This document shows, one piece after another, positions 35,261-44,944 of a stretch of DNA of 64,000 nucleotides. The number at the start of each line of letters is the position of its first letter. The first letter of the stretch is position 1. The position numbers and the translations under genes are program-made. Origin of the DNA: Olivibacter domesticus (GTDB lineage Bacteria; Bacteroidota; Bacteroidia; Sphingobacteriales; Sphingobacteriaceae). Under the pieces are notes generated by a model. The model saw only the letters and a list, made by a program, of their open reading frames with translations. It was not told the DNA's origin and made no database searches. The stretch spans positions 2,017,662 through 2,081,661 of the forward strand of contig NZ_FOAF01000001.1 of the NCBI RefSeq assembly GCF_900109575.1. Direction: 5' to 3'.

Positions 35261-36982
35261 CTAAATCAGCCTCCCAATCGGGTAGCGGAGATGAGACTTT
35301 TCGTAGTATACGGAATGCTTGTAAATCCAATCAAGCTGTGCTTTAGCATCCTTTTCTAGCAAGGGGTCTTGTCTTTTGGCTTCAATAAATTTGCGGGAAA
35401 GCGCTTTATCTTTATGTAATATCCGAGCAGCCTCGTCTTCAAAGATATATGCCGAAAAATATTCCTTTTGTCCCAAAATGGCATCAAAAAAGTTCCAATT
35501 AAAATAGGAGTCGACCGCCTGTGGTTCGAGCGTCTCGATAATAAACCTATTCATTTCCTGATCCGTCTGTACCAATACATCTCCTGCATAGAAAGGAATA
35601 TCCATTTGTTTTGTTTCCAGCTCAACTTGACTATGAAGATAATGCCCTTCAAATGGAGTAGAGATTGTTTTAAAATCTTTGATATAATACATCTCAACAG
35701 TTAACATGGTGTCCTGCTTTATCCTTTCCAGCTTCACTCCATTCAATGCTAAGAGGTCTGTAATTTTTTCATAAGCTTGGGGAATTATGTAAGCCTTCGG
35801 TTTTTGTATTTGAATGGTAGGTTTATAATGATCATACAATTTAATTTCGCGGTTAGTTGGTTTTTCCCGATTATAGTACATCCTTTGTTGGTTACTTACC
35901 TCACTTTGTTTATACTCGGCTTCATAACCCAGAAAATTGATTTTGTTATACGTGGTGGTATCAAGCTTCCATTCTAGTGGAAAACATTCCTGTTCTTTTA
36001 CCGATTTTTTTGCAGCTGCCCTTACCTGTAATAAGCGCTCACCTTGTTCTGAAGTTATGTCAATGAGGTCTTGCATGAGGGCATAAGTAGACATTACACG
36101 CTGCTTGAACGGTTTCCACATATGTGTTTCAGGCATATAAGCAATTGTATTATGTAAGGCAGCGTATCCGGTGGAGTATCTTGGATTCTCCAGAAACGAA
36201 ACAATACCCGATTCAGGATTTTCACCACGAAAATCGACGTAAGGCACCAAATTGTAGCCTTTTTTTTCCATACGGCGATAAAGTTCTTTGGTGTAATTTT
36301 CAGTCATATAAGTCGCTAACACATGATTTAATTTATCACGCTGAGTATCTATTAGCGTCATAACATACTGATAATCGGCACCATTACTTGAGTGATTATC
36401 CATAAAAACATCGGGGTCCCACGTGTTAAAAATTTCCTGAAAAGCTTTGGAATTATGTGTGTCTGTCTTAATAAAATCACGGTTAAGATCGAAGTTTTGC
36501 CTATTCCCTCTAAAGCCGTAACTTTCTGGTCCATTCTGATTAACACGAGAAACACCTCGATTCAGCATGCCGTCAATATTATATACCGGTATAAAGCAAA
36601 GCACTACATTTGTTGGAATCGCATTATTTTTCAACAAATCTCTAATGAGCATCATAGAAGCATCAATACCTTCTGGTTCGCCTGGATGTATTCCGTTGTT
36701 AAAAAGAATAATACTCTTATTTTTTTTACGAATAGCGCTTGGATCAAAATCGCCATCATTTGATAAAACCATTAATTGTAGAGGCTTCCCTACATCTGTC
36801 ACACCATACGACAATAGCTTGGCTTTCGTATATGTTTTATCTATCGATTGATAGAATTGCTGTACTTCTTCGTAAGTGGCCGTGCGATTATGATGACTAT
36901 CTAATTCAAAAGCTATCTGCTGGGCTTCTCCTAAAAAAAAGGACAAAAGAAATAGCACCAATAGTGTTAAGGACTGGTTCAT
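35261..36982 (-). CDS. Secreted M14-family zinc carboxypeptidase
   Basis: A 573-residue protein with a signal peptide ending near GEAQ (residue 21). The M14 zinc site is visible: H99 and E102 in GIHPGEPEG and H197 in FMDNHSSNGAD; FDLNRDF supplies the substrate-binding Asn-Arg. A long C-terminal beta-rich domain (about 370-573) follows. It probably trims C-terminal residues from peptides in the periplasm or outside. It stands alone between an opposing DUF2807 gene and the sulfatase genes. Specificity is unknown. Confidence 0.88.
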   Translation of the reverse strand: MNQSLTLLVLFLLSFFLGEAQQIAFELDSHHNRTATYEEVQQFYQSIDKTYTKAKLLSYGVTDVGKPLQLMVLSNDGDFDPSAIRKKNKSIILFNNGIHPGEPEGIDASMMLIRDLLKNNAIPTNVVLCFIPVYNIDGMLNRGVSRVNQNGPESYGFRGNRQNFDLNRDFIKTDTHNSKAFQEIFNTWDPDVFMDNHSSNGADYQYVMTLIDTQRDKLNHVLATYMTENYTKELYRRMEKKGYNLVPYVDFRGENPESGIVSFLENPRYSTGYAALHNTIAYMPETHMWKPFKQRVMSTYALMQDLIDITSEQGERLLQVRAAAKKSVKEQECFPLEWKLDTTTYNKINFLGYEAEYKQSEVSNQQRMYYNREKPTNREIKLYDHYKPTIQIQKPKAYIIPQAYEKITDLLALNGVKLERIKQDTMLTVEMYYIKDFKTISTPFEGHYLHSQVELETKQMDIPFYAGDVLVQTDQEMNRFIIETLEPQAVDSYFNWNFFDAILGQKEYFSAYIFEDEAARILHKDKALSRKFIEAKRQDPLLEKDAKAQLDWIYKHSVYYEKSHLRYPIGRLI

Positions 36983-37049
36983 TTATATTATTTTGGTCGT
37001 AAAAGTAACAAATCACACACTAAACAGCTAAAGAAGCAATAAAATCTTG

Positions 37050-38555
37050 CTATTTTTTCTTTGGAAGTTTACTACTGATAAATTCCCATTCTAAAATATG
37101 CGCTGGTTGATGTTCTTTTTTTACAATTAAATCTAATTGCTCAATTATTTTCGGATATTGAGATGCTAAATCAGTCGTTTCATTTCGATCCTTTTTTAAA
37201 TCAAACAGCATCCATTTACTGCCGGCACCCTCGCGAACGTTTAGCTTTACACCTTTCCAATCTCCCAAACGGATCGCTAATTGTCCGCCTTTTTCGGGAT
37301 ACTCGAAATATAGATATTGATGTTTTTGCTGTTGGTTTTCCTTGCCTATGAGGGTAGGTAAAAATGAAATTCCGTCTGTGTTGCCGGCATCTTGCCCCGT
37401 GAGCTCAGCCAAAGTTGCCATTACATCATATTGAGCAGATATATGTGTATTTATACTATTAGCTTTTATTCTTTTGGGCCACCTAACCAAAAACGGTTCT
37501 CTTATGCCTCCTTCAAAAACGTCCATTTTTAAACCTCGCATATTCGACACACTATTAAAAAACCGATAATCAACCCCTCCATTGAAAGTTGTACCATTGT
37601 CACTTGAAAACATAATGATTGTATTCTCGTCCAAGCCTAATTTCTTTATATGTTGCATAATAAGGCCTACCTGTGCATCTAAAAATGAAATCATAGCCGC
37701 ATAAGTTGCTCTAGGGTATTTGGTACTGGCGTATCCTTTTTGTCCATAATAAGGCTGGTCATCAAACTTATCTTTATATTGTTCTATATATTCTTCTGGT
37801 GCTTGAAGGGAAACATGTGGAATAGTATAGGGCATATAAAGAAAAAAAGGTCTGTTTTTATTTGTTTGAATAAATTCTAGTGCTTTTTGAGTCATTAATT
37901 CGGGTGCGTACTCCTTGCCTTTAAAATAATTAAAATCATCGTCTGCTGCTCTTGCAGAATCTATTGTTTTGTGCACAAAAATTACTGGATTATCCAATTT
38001 TAGGCTTTCATCATTTTCCCACAAATGAGTTGGATAAAAGTTATGTGCCTGTTTTTGGTCGAGGTAACCAAAATAATAATCAAAACCTTGCTTGAGCGGA
38101 GAGCCCGTAGTGTTATGCATGCCTAAGCCCCATTTACCGGTCAATGCTGTAACATATCCGGCTTGTTTCAACATCTTGGCCACTGTATAAGTGCCTTCAG
38201 GTAAAGGCATCTGCCCACCTTCCAGACTGTCTGGAAATCCACCCATTTCATAATTACCTCTTATGTATGAATGTCCTCCATGCTTGCCAGTGAGTAACAT
38301 ACAACGTGCCGGAGCACACACCGGTGTACTTGTATAATGATCGGTAAACCGCATCCCTTCATTGGCCATTCTATCCAAATTAGGTGTTTTAATTTTCTCC
38401 TGACCGTAAGGTCCAATTTCAGCATAACCCAAATCATCAGCATATATGTATATAATATTTGGTCTTTCCGCCGAATCTGCAGTTGCATCCTGCGCAAAAA
38501 TTGCTGCTGAATAGATAAGTAGTAATATACTTGGCATAACATATTTAAACAACAT
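37050..38555 (-). CDS. Arylsulfatase, S1 family
   Basis: A 501-residue secreted sulfatase (signal peptide to about residue 21). The formylglycine signature CAPAR begins at C80 (STPVCAPARCMLLTG), a CxPxR site matured from cysteine by a formylglycine-generating enzyme encoded elsewhere. Metal ligands D40 and D41 (YADDLGYAEIG) and MFSSDNGT are present. It removes sulfate esters from glycans or small molecules. It lies 27 bp downstream of a second sulfatase gene, so the two are cotranscribed. Confidence 0.93.
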   Translation of the reverse strand: MLFKYVMPSILLLIYSAAIFAQDATADSAERPNIIYIYADDLGYAEIGPYGQEKIKTPNLDRMANEGMRFTDHYTSTPVCAPARCMLLTGKHGGHSYIRGNYEMGGFPDSLEGGQMPLPEGTYTVAKMLKQAGYVTALTGKWGLGMHNTTGSPLKQGFDYYFGYLDQKQAHNFYPTHLWENDESLKLDNPVIFVHKTIDSARAADDDFNYFKGKEYAPELMTQKALEFIQTNKNRPFFLYMPYTIPHVSLQAPEEYIEQYKDKFDDQPYYGQKGYASTKYPRATYAAMISFLDAQVGLIMQHIKKLGLDENTIIMFSSDNGTTFNGGVDYRFFNSVSNMRGLKMDVFEGGIREPFLVRWPKRIKANSINTHISAQYDVMATLAELTGQDAGNTDGISFLPTLIGKENQQQKHQYLYFEYPEKGGQLAIRLGDWKGVKLNVREGAGSKWMLFDLKKDRNETTDLASQYPKIIEQLDLIVKKEHQPAHILEWEFISSKLPKKK

Positions 38556-38582
38556 AAGATTTATTTATGAGAAACAATAGTA

Positions 38583-40652
38583 TTAATGATATAAATCAAC
38601 CGCACCCCAATCCTCTCCTTCTTTCTTCCATTCAAGTTTAGTCGCTAACGAGTTGTTACCCGTAGTTTTTTGCAAATAAATTTTAATTGGATGGACTCCC
38701 ACTTCCAAAGGCACTTTGTATATGATTTTTTCTCCTGATTGATAACCAAAATCAGCATCGATGGCTACTGTCTCGTAGATGCGGATAAGGCCTTTTCCAT
38801 GTGTCGTGAATGAAAATTCATAAACACCACTTTCAGGAACATTTACATATCCATTATATAAAATGATACCATTATATTTCAATGCATTACCATCAATAAC
38901 AGTACTTACCCCTTTACTATCTTCTTTTAGGCCGAACTCCGAGATCAAATAAGGAAAATTACCGGTAAACAGTTTATAGCTTAAGCCCTTAGAAAGTTTT
39001 TTCGGTTTCACTAGTGAAGGCACCAGATCATTATCGTATGGCCTTGGGGCAGCGGTATCTGCACGATGCCATTGCAGCGCTTTCATTTTAAATTCTTTCT
39101 GAAGCGACCGCATATTACCGTTCGCCAGATTTTTGCTTTGCTTCGGGTCTTTTACTACATTGTATATTTCAAATGTATCATCAGCAGACTGAATATTATA
39201 CCTTACTCCCACCATATCGCCTATCCTTAGCATCTGCATCTGTCCTCTTTTTTTACCTCGGCGAGAAGGTTCAAAGGCTTTGAAATCGGGCGTAGCCCCT
39301 CCAACAGCATACTCTACATAAATATTACTTTGAATTGAGGATTTTTCTCCTTTTAATGCGCGAAGTAATGAACGGCTATCCGTTCTTGCCGGAGAAGGTA
39401 ATCCGGCGGCATTAGCAAAAGTAGCCAACCAGTCTGACAGCATACTTGGCTCATCTATAGTTGATCCAGCTCTTATTTGACTTGGCCATAAAGCAATCAC
39501 AGGCATCCGCAAACCTCCTTCCCAGCAGTCGCGCTTTATCCCATCAAAAGGACCGTAGCTGGCAAAAAAAGTAGGTTTATAGGGCACAAAATCTTCAGGC
39601 AGGTAAGATTCTATGGATGGTCCATTGTCAGAAGAAAATACAATTAGCGTATTGTCGTCAATATGAAGGTCGTCCAAAAGCTTCAAAATATCTCCTATAC
39701 CATCATCAAGTCTTCTCACGGCCGTTGCATAACGTTTGTAAGTTTCAGGCCATGGTACATCTGAGGTAGCTGGATCGTTATCGTCATCATACATAGCATC
39801 CGCATAATCAGGATGGACAAAACTATCTGGCCGACCGCTAGCCGTGTTTATCATATTTCCAGCACTTCCTAACCATTGAATGCCGCCATTCAAACCTCCT
39901 CCCTCTGGATACGCTTGGGTAGGAAGTTCTAAAACAGCATGTGGCGAATCATAAGCCAAATACATAAAAAAGGGCTGGCCGGCATCTGTTCCTTCTTCAT
40001 GCTTTTGAATCCAACGTTTAGCGGATGCCGTCCACAAATCAGTCGTATAACATTTCGCCAACAACTTACTTACCTCGTTGTTATTTTCCCAAACCTGTTT
40101 CTTACCTCTATAAATTCCTTCAAAAGGATAATGCTCATGTCCATCAGCATGTCTCATATATCCATAATAAAAATCAAAACCCCTTTTTAATGGATGAGCA
40201 GGCCAATTTGACGCTATACTCTTTTCACCCTGTAATCCCCATTTACCAATTGCAGCAGTAGCGTAACCGGCATGTTTTAGCACATTAGCTATTGTGTAAT
40301 TGTCTTCAAGCGCTTTATCAAATTGATTATCTCTAACATGAGCATTACCTTGATTCATACCGGTCAAAAAGGACGCTCTTGAAGGTGCGCAAACTGGTGC
40401 GTTACAGTACTGGTTAGTAAGTACTACTCCCTGTCTCGCCATTTTATCAAGCGATGGTGTGAAATGAAATGGTTTGGATTTATCTTGTTGTTTCTTCCGA
40501 AGATTTTGATAGAAAACACCAAGATCGCCATAACCAAGGTCGTCCACCAATATAAATATGATATTTGGCTTCCCCTCTTTTTTTGGCTCCTGGGCAAAAC
40601 CTACAACCACCATCAAAAGTAAGATGCCGAGCAACAATACATTTTTCATCAT
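38583..40652 (-). CDS. Arylsulfatase, S1 family, with C-terminal PA14-like domain
   Basis: A 689-residue secreted sulfatase (signal ending near GFAQ). C88 in NAPVCAPSRASFLTG is the formylglycine site (CxPSR); D37/D38 in LVDDLGYGDLG and VFSSDNGPS are metal ligands. Compared with its neighbour it has about 130 extra C-terminal residues (NGYVNVPESGVYEFSFTTHG) resembling a PA14-like carbohydrate-binding module. First gene of a two-sulfatase operon. A LacI-type operator lies 131 bp upstream of the start. Confidence 0.92.
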   Translation of the reverse strand: MMKNVLLLGILLLMVVVGFAQEPKKEGKPNIIFILVDDLGYGDLGVFYQNLRKKQQDKSKPFHFTPSLDKMARQGVVLTNQYCNAPVCAPSRASFLTGMNQGNAHVRDNQFDKALEDNYTIANVLKHAGYATAAIGKWGLQGEKSIASNWPAHPLKRGFDFYYGYMRHADGHEHYPFEGIYRGKKQVWENNNEVSKLLAKCYTTDLWTASAKRWIQKHEEGTDAGQPFFMYLAYDSPHAVLELPTQAYPEGGGLNGGIQWLGSAGNMINTASGRPDSFVHPDYADAMYDDDNDPATSDVPWPETYKRYATAVRRLDDGIGDILKLLDDLHIDDNTLIVFSSDNGPSIESYLPEDFVPYKPTFFASYGPFDGIKRDCWEGGLRMPVIALWPSQIRAGSTIDEPSMLSDWLATFANAAGLPSPARTDSRSLLRALKGEKSSIQSNIYVEYAVGGATPDFKAFEPSRRGKKRGQMQMLRIGDMVGVRYNIQSADDTFEIYNVVKDPKQSKNLANGNMRSLQKEFKMKALQWHRADTAAPRPYDNDLVPSLVKPKKLSKGLSYKLFTGNFPYLISEFGLKEDSKGVSTVIDGNALKYNGIILYNGYVNVPESGVYEFSFTTHGKGLIRIYETVAIDADFGYQSGEKIIYKVPLEVGVHPIKIYLQKTTGNNSLATKLEWKKEGEDWGAVDLYH

Positions 40653-40782
40653 CTTTATATCATTTATTTTTGGTATCGAAATAACAATGCGCTAATATGA
40701 TTTCTTAGGTATAAGAAGCAAGTATTACTGATAAAGAAACAATGTTAAGGTTTACTATTCTGAAAACCAAACTTGACATAAA

Positions 40783-40796
40783 CGCAATCGGTTGCG
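40783..40796. promoter_or_regulatory. LacI-type palindromic operator
   Basis: CGCAATCGGTTGCG has 5-bp perfect arms and a central CG pair, the shape of LacI-family operators. It lies between the LysR gene and the sulfatase operon. No LacI regulator is encoded in the window. Confidence 0.45.
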
Positions 40797-40809
40797 ATAA
40801 AATATGCCG

Positions 40810-41712
40810 TTAATCTCCCATTTCTTGTTTTTCAAAAATCTCTTTCACTTGTTGGATCTCTTTTTCATACATCGTCTTCTTTCGGGTCCCAAAGTACAGT
40901 ATATTTTCAATAATGGGTTTTCCTTCCCATACAAGCCTAAGCTTTCCCGACTTAATTTCTTCGCGACATAAAAAATTTGGAATAATAGATAAACCATCTC
41001 CGTCACTAAGACATCGCACAATGGAGCAAATGTTTGGCACTATATAGTTAGGTTTAAAATCAGGATGGTGCTTGAAGTTTAACTGCCAAAACTTTTTAAC
41101 ATTTTCCATATCCGCTGCAGTGCTATACCAAGTTTGTTCCTTAAGCCATCTCTCACCACCGTCGAGATCATCTCTCAATAATAACTGTTCAAGTTTTTTG
41201 GTATCTGTATTAGCTCCTGCCACCAAAACAATCCTTTCTTTAGAAAAGGGCACAAATTCCAAATTTTTCTCTATTCCTTTTTGAGGAGTGATAATTAAAT
41301 CTAAAAGACCTTTATCAAGATCTTGAATCATTTGCGGGTATTCGCCAAATTTAATAATTACATTAAACGATAAGGATGATATATGTTTTTCAAGCGTAAA
41401 TTGGAAAGTTTCAAAACACATACCAATACTTATCGTTGCTCTATCAAGCTTAGAGCTGCGATGAAACAGTTGTTCAGAAGTTTCGAGCTTAAGGAGTGGT
41501 TCTAATACAAAATTATACAAAACCTTTCCTCTTTCCGTGGGGACCATCCTTTTTGCAGAACGATCAAAAAGCTTATAGCCGGTGTACGCTTCTAAGGAAT
41601 TCAAATGTAAACTCACTCCCGGTTGGGAGATATATAAAGACTGCGCCGCCCCAGTAAGCGTACCTGTTTCGTAGATTGCCTTAAAGGTTCTAAACCATTC
41701 TAAATTAAGCAT
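40810..41712 (-). CDS. LysR-family transcriptional regulator
   Basis: A 300-residue LysR protein. Start 41712 (MLNLEWFRTFKAIYETGTLT) is the standard beginning; the frame extends eight codons further. The helix-turn-helix (about 1-60) reads GAAQSLYISQPGVSLHLNSL; the effector domain (about 85-290) is divergent. Genes on either side, sulfatases and fabF, share its strand, so the target is unclear. No paired redox cysteines as in OxyR. Confidence 0.88.
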   Translation of the reverse strand: MLNLEWFRTFKAIYETGTLTGAAQSLYISQPGVSLHLNSLEAYTGYKLFDRSAKRMVPTERGKVLYNFVLEPLLKLETSEQLFHRSSKLDRATISIGMCFETFQFTLEKHISSLSFNVIIKFGEYPQMIQDLDKGLLDLIITPQKGIEKNLEFVPFSKERIVLVAGANTDTKKLEQLLLRDDLDGGERWLKEQTWYSTAADMENVKKFWQLNFKHHPDFKPNYIVPNICSIVRCLSDGDGLSIIPNFLCREEIKSGKLRLVWEGKPIIENILYFGTRKKTMYEKEIQQVKEIFEKQEMGD

Positions 41713-41764
41713 ATTTGTATTATTAAAATAATACAAATATATATCATTAATAACTAAACCTAAT

Positions 41765-43009
41765 TTATTTTAACTTTTTAAAAACGACGATGCCATTGTG
41801 TCCTCCAAAACCAAATGTATTACTCATCGCAACATTTACATCTTTTGTTAAGGCTTTTAGTTTAACAATTTTTAAATCTGCGGGTATGGTATCATCTGGG
41901 TCTGTCAGATTGATTGTAGGCGCAATAATTCCTTCTTTAATGGTCATCACGGAAGCAATTGCCTCAATGGCGCCAGCTGCACCGAGTAGATGGCCGGTCA
42001 TCGATTTGGTAGCACTAATATGTAGCTGAGAGCTGTTTTCTCCAAAAAGCTTCGTAATAGCTTTCAACTCACTCATGTCTCCAACAGCTGTAGACGTGGC
42101 ATGTGCATTCAGGTAATCTACATCTTCCGCCAATAAGCCTCCGTCTTTAAGTGCTAAACGCATGGCGTTATAAGCACCTTCACCCTCTGGATGTGTAGAT
42201 GTCATATGATACGCATCAGCAGTCATAGCGGCTCCAGCTATTTCTGCATATATCGTTGCGCCTCTAGCTAAGGCATGTTCATACTCTTCTATAACCAAGG
42301 CTCCTGCCCCCTCTCCCATTAAAAAACCATCGCGGCCTTTGTCAAATGGCCTACAGGCTAATTCAGGAGCATCGTTCCTAGTGGTCATGGCTTTCATCGC
42401 GCAAAAGCCCCCTATGGATGCTTCCGTAATAGGTGCTTCTGATCCCCCAGTAATCATCATCTTGGCCTTTCCCCAACGTATATAGTTAAAAGCATCCATA
42501 ATGGCTGTATTTGAAGTAGCACAAGCAGAAACCGTTGAATAATTTATACCTTTCAGACCATATTTAATAGAGATTAATCCGGAAGCCATATTAGCTATCA
42601 ATTTTGGAACAAAAAACGGACTAAAGCGGGGTGTAAAATCATTCATAGTATACTCCTTTACCTGTTCCTCGAAAGTAAGCATCCCTCCTTGTCCGGTTCC
42701 CCAGATAACACCAACATCATAAGCGTCTACTGTAGAAAAATCTATCTGCGCATCTTTTATTGCCTCATCTGCTGCAATAAGAGCATATTGCGTAAAGGGA
42801 TCGGTTCTTTTGATTTCGGCTCTATCCAACCAATCATCTGCCTTAAACGCCTTTAACTCACATGCAATTTGTGTTCTAAATTTCTCCGGGTTGAACCTAG
42901 TTATTCGTCCTGCACCATTTTTTCCTAACTTAAGGTTTTCCCAAAAGCTTTTTAAACCTAACCCCACGGGAGTTAGCGCTCCCATACCTGTTATTACTAC
43001 TCTTTTCAT
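41765..43009 (-). CDS. fabF: Beta-ketoacyl-ACP synthase II
   Basis: A 414-residue condensing enzyme. Start 43009 gives MKRVVITGMGALTPVGLG; the frame from 43024 adds five residues. The Cys-His-His triad is complete: C163 in VSACATSNTA, H303 in NAHATST and H340 in KSMTGHLLGAAG; FGFGGHNG closes the site. It extends acyl-ACP with malonyl-ACP. It stands apart from acpP or other fab genes and is divergent from an HxlR regulator through a shared control region, so it may be an inducible or specialised paralog rather than the housekeeping enzyme (inference). Confidence 0.9.
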   Translation of the reverse strand: MKRVVITGMGALTPVGLGLKSFWENLKLGKNGAGRITRFNPEKFRTQIACELKAFKADDWLDRAEIKRTDPFTQYALIAADEAIKDAQIDFSTVDAYDVGVIWGTGQGGMLTFEEQVKEYTMNDFTPRFSPFFVPKLIANMASGLISIKYGLKGINYSTVSACATSNTAIMDAFNYIRWGKAKMMITGGSEAPITEASIGGFCAMKAMTTRNDAPELACRPFDKGRDGFLMGEGAGALVIEEYEHALARGATIYAEIAGAAMTADAYHMTSTHPEGEGAYNAMRLALKDGGLLAEDVDYLNAHATSTAVGDMSELKAITKLFGENSSQLHISATKSMTGHLLGAAGAIEAIASVMTIKEGIIAPTINLTDPDDTIPADLKIVKLKALTKDVNVAMSNTFGFGGHNGIVVFKKLK

Positions 43010-43048
43010 AATATATCTTTGCAAGGTACTATATTTATCTTTATCTTT

Positions 43049-43110
43049 CTACTTGTTTTTCACAAGTAGTTGCAAATATACAGCAAACCACTCTATATTT
43101 GCAAGTAGTT
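43049..43110. promoter_or_regulatory. Divergent fabF-hxlR control region with HxlR-like operators
   Basis: Two identical -7 boxes TATATTTG point away from each other (plus 43094-43101; minus 43073-43080), forming an 11-bp inverted repeat TTGCAAATATA/TATATTTGCAA with a 13-bp spacer. Overlapping this are CTACTTGT-N5-ACAAGTAG (43049-43069) and a second CAAGTAGTT (43102-43110). One protein bound here could switch both promoters. Confidence 0.6.
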
Positions 43111-43123
43111 AAAAATTCTTACT

Positions 43124-43543
43124 ATGAGATCTGATTGTCCGCTAAATTTTGCTATAGAAATATTCGGTGATAAATGGACATTATTAATTATTCGTGATTT
43201 AATATTTTTTGACAAACGCTATTATCAGGAATTTTTGTCGTCCCAAGAAAAAATATCAACTAACATATTGGCGGATAGATTGACCGCACTAGAAAAGAAT
43301 GGCTTTGTAAAAAAGGAAAGGGACGAACACCATAAACAAAAAATTATTTATCGATTAACAGAAAAAGGCATTGACCTTGTGCCTATGCTCATTGAAATTG
43401 CTTTATGGTCCGACAAGTATGGAGAAAACTTACCTCAATACAAGAAAGACTTTATATTGAAAGAAGTAAGAAAGAATAAAACGACTGCCGTAAAAAAATT
43501 AACGAAAGATCTACATAAAAGGCACATACTGCTGCAAACATGA
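43124..43543 (+). CDS. HxlR-family winged-helix regulator
   Basis: A 139-residue HxlR protein. The N-terminus MRSDCPLNFAIEIFGDKWTL includes C5, the position of the redox-sensing cysteine in HypR-type members. The winged helix continues with KISTNILADRLTALEKNGFV and IYRLTEKGIDLVPML. It is divergent from fabF (114 bp), and the shared region holds CTACTTGT/ACAAGTAG dyads like HxlR targets. It probably represses itself and fabF, perhaps responding to electrophiles; this is inference. Confidence 0.9.
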   Translation: MRSDCPLNFAIEIFGDKWTLLIIRDLIFFDKRYYQEFLSSQEKISTNILADRLTALEKNGFVKKERDEHHKQKIIYRLTEKGIDLVPMLIEIALWSDKYGENLPQYKKDFILKEVRKNKTTAVKKLTKDLHKRHILLQT

Positions 43544-43697
43544 CAGCGCACCCCCTAGGGTCATGTTCTACTATTCGCGTTTCACTTTCCCTTAAAATAC
43601 GATTTAACATTTTTTAAGATTAGGAAGCCTTAACCTTAAAACTAATTAACACTTCTTTAGTTAGTTTTGGCTGCAATGAATAAAAGAAAAGAAAATT

Positions 43698-44330
43698 ATG
43701 AAAAGATTGATTATTTTATGGCTAGTTTTTGGATTTGTACATCAAACCTACGCACAAGATTGGAATTTCCGTTATGGATTAAAATTGGGACTAAATGCTC
43801 CTTCTTATCATTTGTCTAACATAAATACCGGAACCTCAAGAGAAGCCTCAAGAACTTATGGTCTTTCTTTCACAGGGACTATAGAAGCCGCTCGCAACAA
43901 TTACTTTGCCATCCAATCGGGCTTGTCTTTTCAAATGTTGGGATCGCAGCTTGATTATTCTGAATTCGGCAACACGCCCGTAACACAGCGCACTTTTTGG
44001 TTACAACTACCTGTCAACTTCGTCGCAAAACTTCCACTAAGGGATTCAAGCAACTTTTTTTTAAGTGCGGGGCCCTATGGTGCCATGGGCTTTTTTGGCG
44101 TCAATAGTTTTACCAGTAATTACCAAGGTTCACGTGAAGATTTTAGCTTTGGCAATGATGGCACCCAAAATCGATTTGATTATGGATTAAACTTAAGTAT
44201 TGGCTACCATTTAAAAAGAGGATATAGCCTAGCTGCTGGGTATATGATGGGTTTAGCAGATTTGTCAACTAATTCAAGATACGAACAACGTAATAGGGCA
44301 TGGAACATTTCCTTTGGGTACACCTTTTAA
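43698..44330 (+). CDS. Small outer-membrane beta-barrel protein
   Basis: A 210-residue protein with a signal peptide (ending TYAQ) and about eight amphipathic strands: FRYGLKLGLNAPSY, YFAIQSGLSFQMLGSQLDY, FWLQLPVNFVAKLPL, YGLNLSIGYHLKRGYSLAAG, and a final WNISFGYTF with terminal aromatic. This fits the porin-like OmpW/OMP_b-brl families. Function unknown. It stands alone and converges on the 2H phosphoesterase gene. Confidence 0.8.
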   Translation: MKRLIILWLVFGFVHQTYAQDWNFRYGLKLGLNAPSYHLSNINTGTSREASRTYGLSFTGTIEAARNNYFAIQSGLSFQMLGSQLDYSEFGNTPVTQRTFWLQLPVNFVAKLPLRDSSNFFLSAGPYGAMGFFGVNSFTSNYQGSREDFSFGNDGTQNRFDYGLNLSIGYHLKRGYSLAAGYMMGLADLSTNSRYEQRNRAWNISFGYTF

Positions 44331-44343
44331 CATTGGTATTAAC

Positions 44344-44919
44344 CTAAATTCGATTATCACTTAGCTCGCCATTAAATATCACTTCATATTTACTGTCTTG
44401 CAACATCAGATTTTTCTTTAAAATGAGCACATTATTGCAAAAAAAACTGTCCTCATAATTTATCAATTGAAATAGCTTTTGCACAGCAGGCTTGCTTTTG
44501 TTGTCTATATCTCTGGCAATGGTTAAATGTGGGTAAAAATTTGTCTTTTTAAATTTAAATGTTGCCCGTAAAGATTGATGTAAAGCTATTATCTTTTCCG
44601 GTTTAGCTACTTTAACGCATACGCTAAAAGAGACATTTCCATGCGTCAGATACTCGATACCATTTAAAGGTTGGTGAAAACTTGTATGTGCAGCGATTGC
44701 CATAGACACCTTCCTTTTTATGATTTCATCGTTATCCGCTGTTTTTATTTTGTACAACGAGATATGCGGTACAGCATATAGGTTAACGTCACTTAACTGT
44801 ATTTCAGTATGAAGTCTTTTTTTTTGATCAACTATCCAATCACGTATTTTTTTTGCAGGTGAAATTAAAATAAAATAGGTTACTTCTTCGAACAGCGTCA
44901 ATTGATTCTTGTTTTTCAT
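44344..44919 (-). CDS. 2H phosphoesterase (LigT/2'-5' RNA ligase-like)
   Basis: A 191-residue protein with the two HxT/S motifs of the 2H superfamily: PHISLYK (H52, S54) and PHLTIARD (H131, T133). No signal peptide is present. The family includes RNA 2',3'-cyclic phosphodiesterases and 2'-5' ligases; the substrate is unknown here. It lies beside a 460-bp hairpin-rich noncoding stretch. No other RNA-repair gene is near. Confidence 0.85.
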   Translation of the reverse strand: MKNKNQLTLFEEVTYFILISPAKKIRDWIVDQKKRLHTEIQLSDVNLYAVPHISLYKIKTADNDEIIKRKVSMAIAAHTSFHQPLNGIEYLTHGNVSFSVCVKVAKPEKIIALHQSLRATFKFKKTNFYPHLTIARDIDNKSKPAVQKLFQLINYEDSFFCNNVLILKKNLMLQDSKYEVIFNGELSDNRI

Positions 44920-44944
44920 TCGAATAATTGTTCTTTTAATGGCA

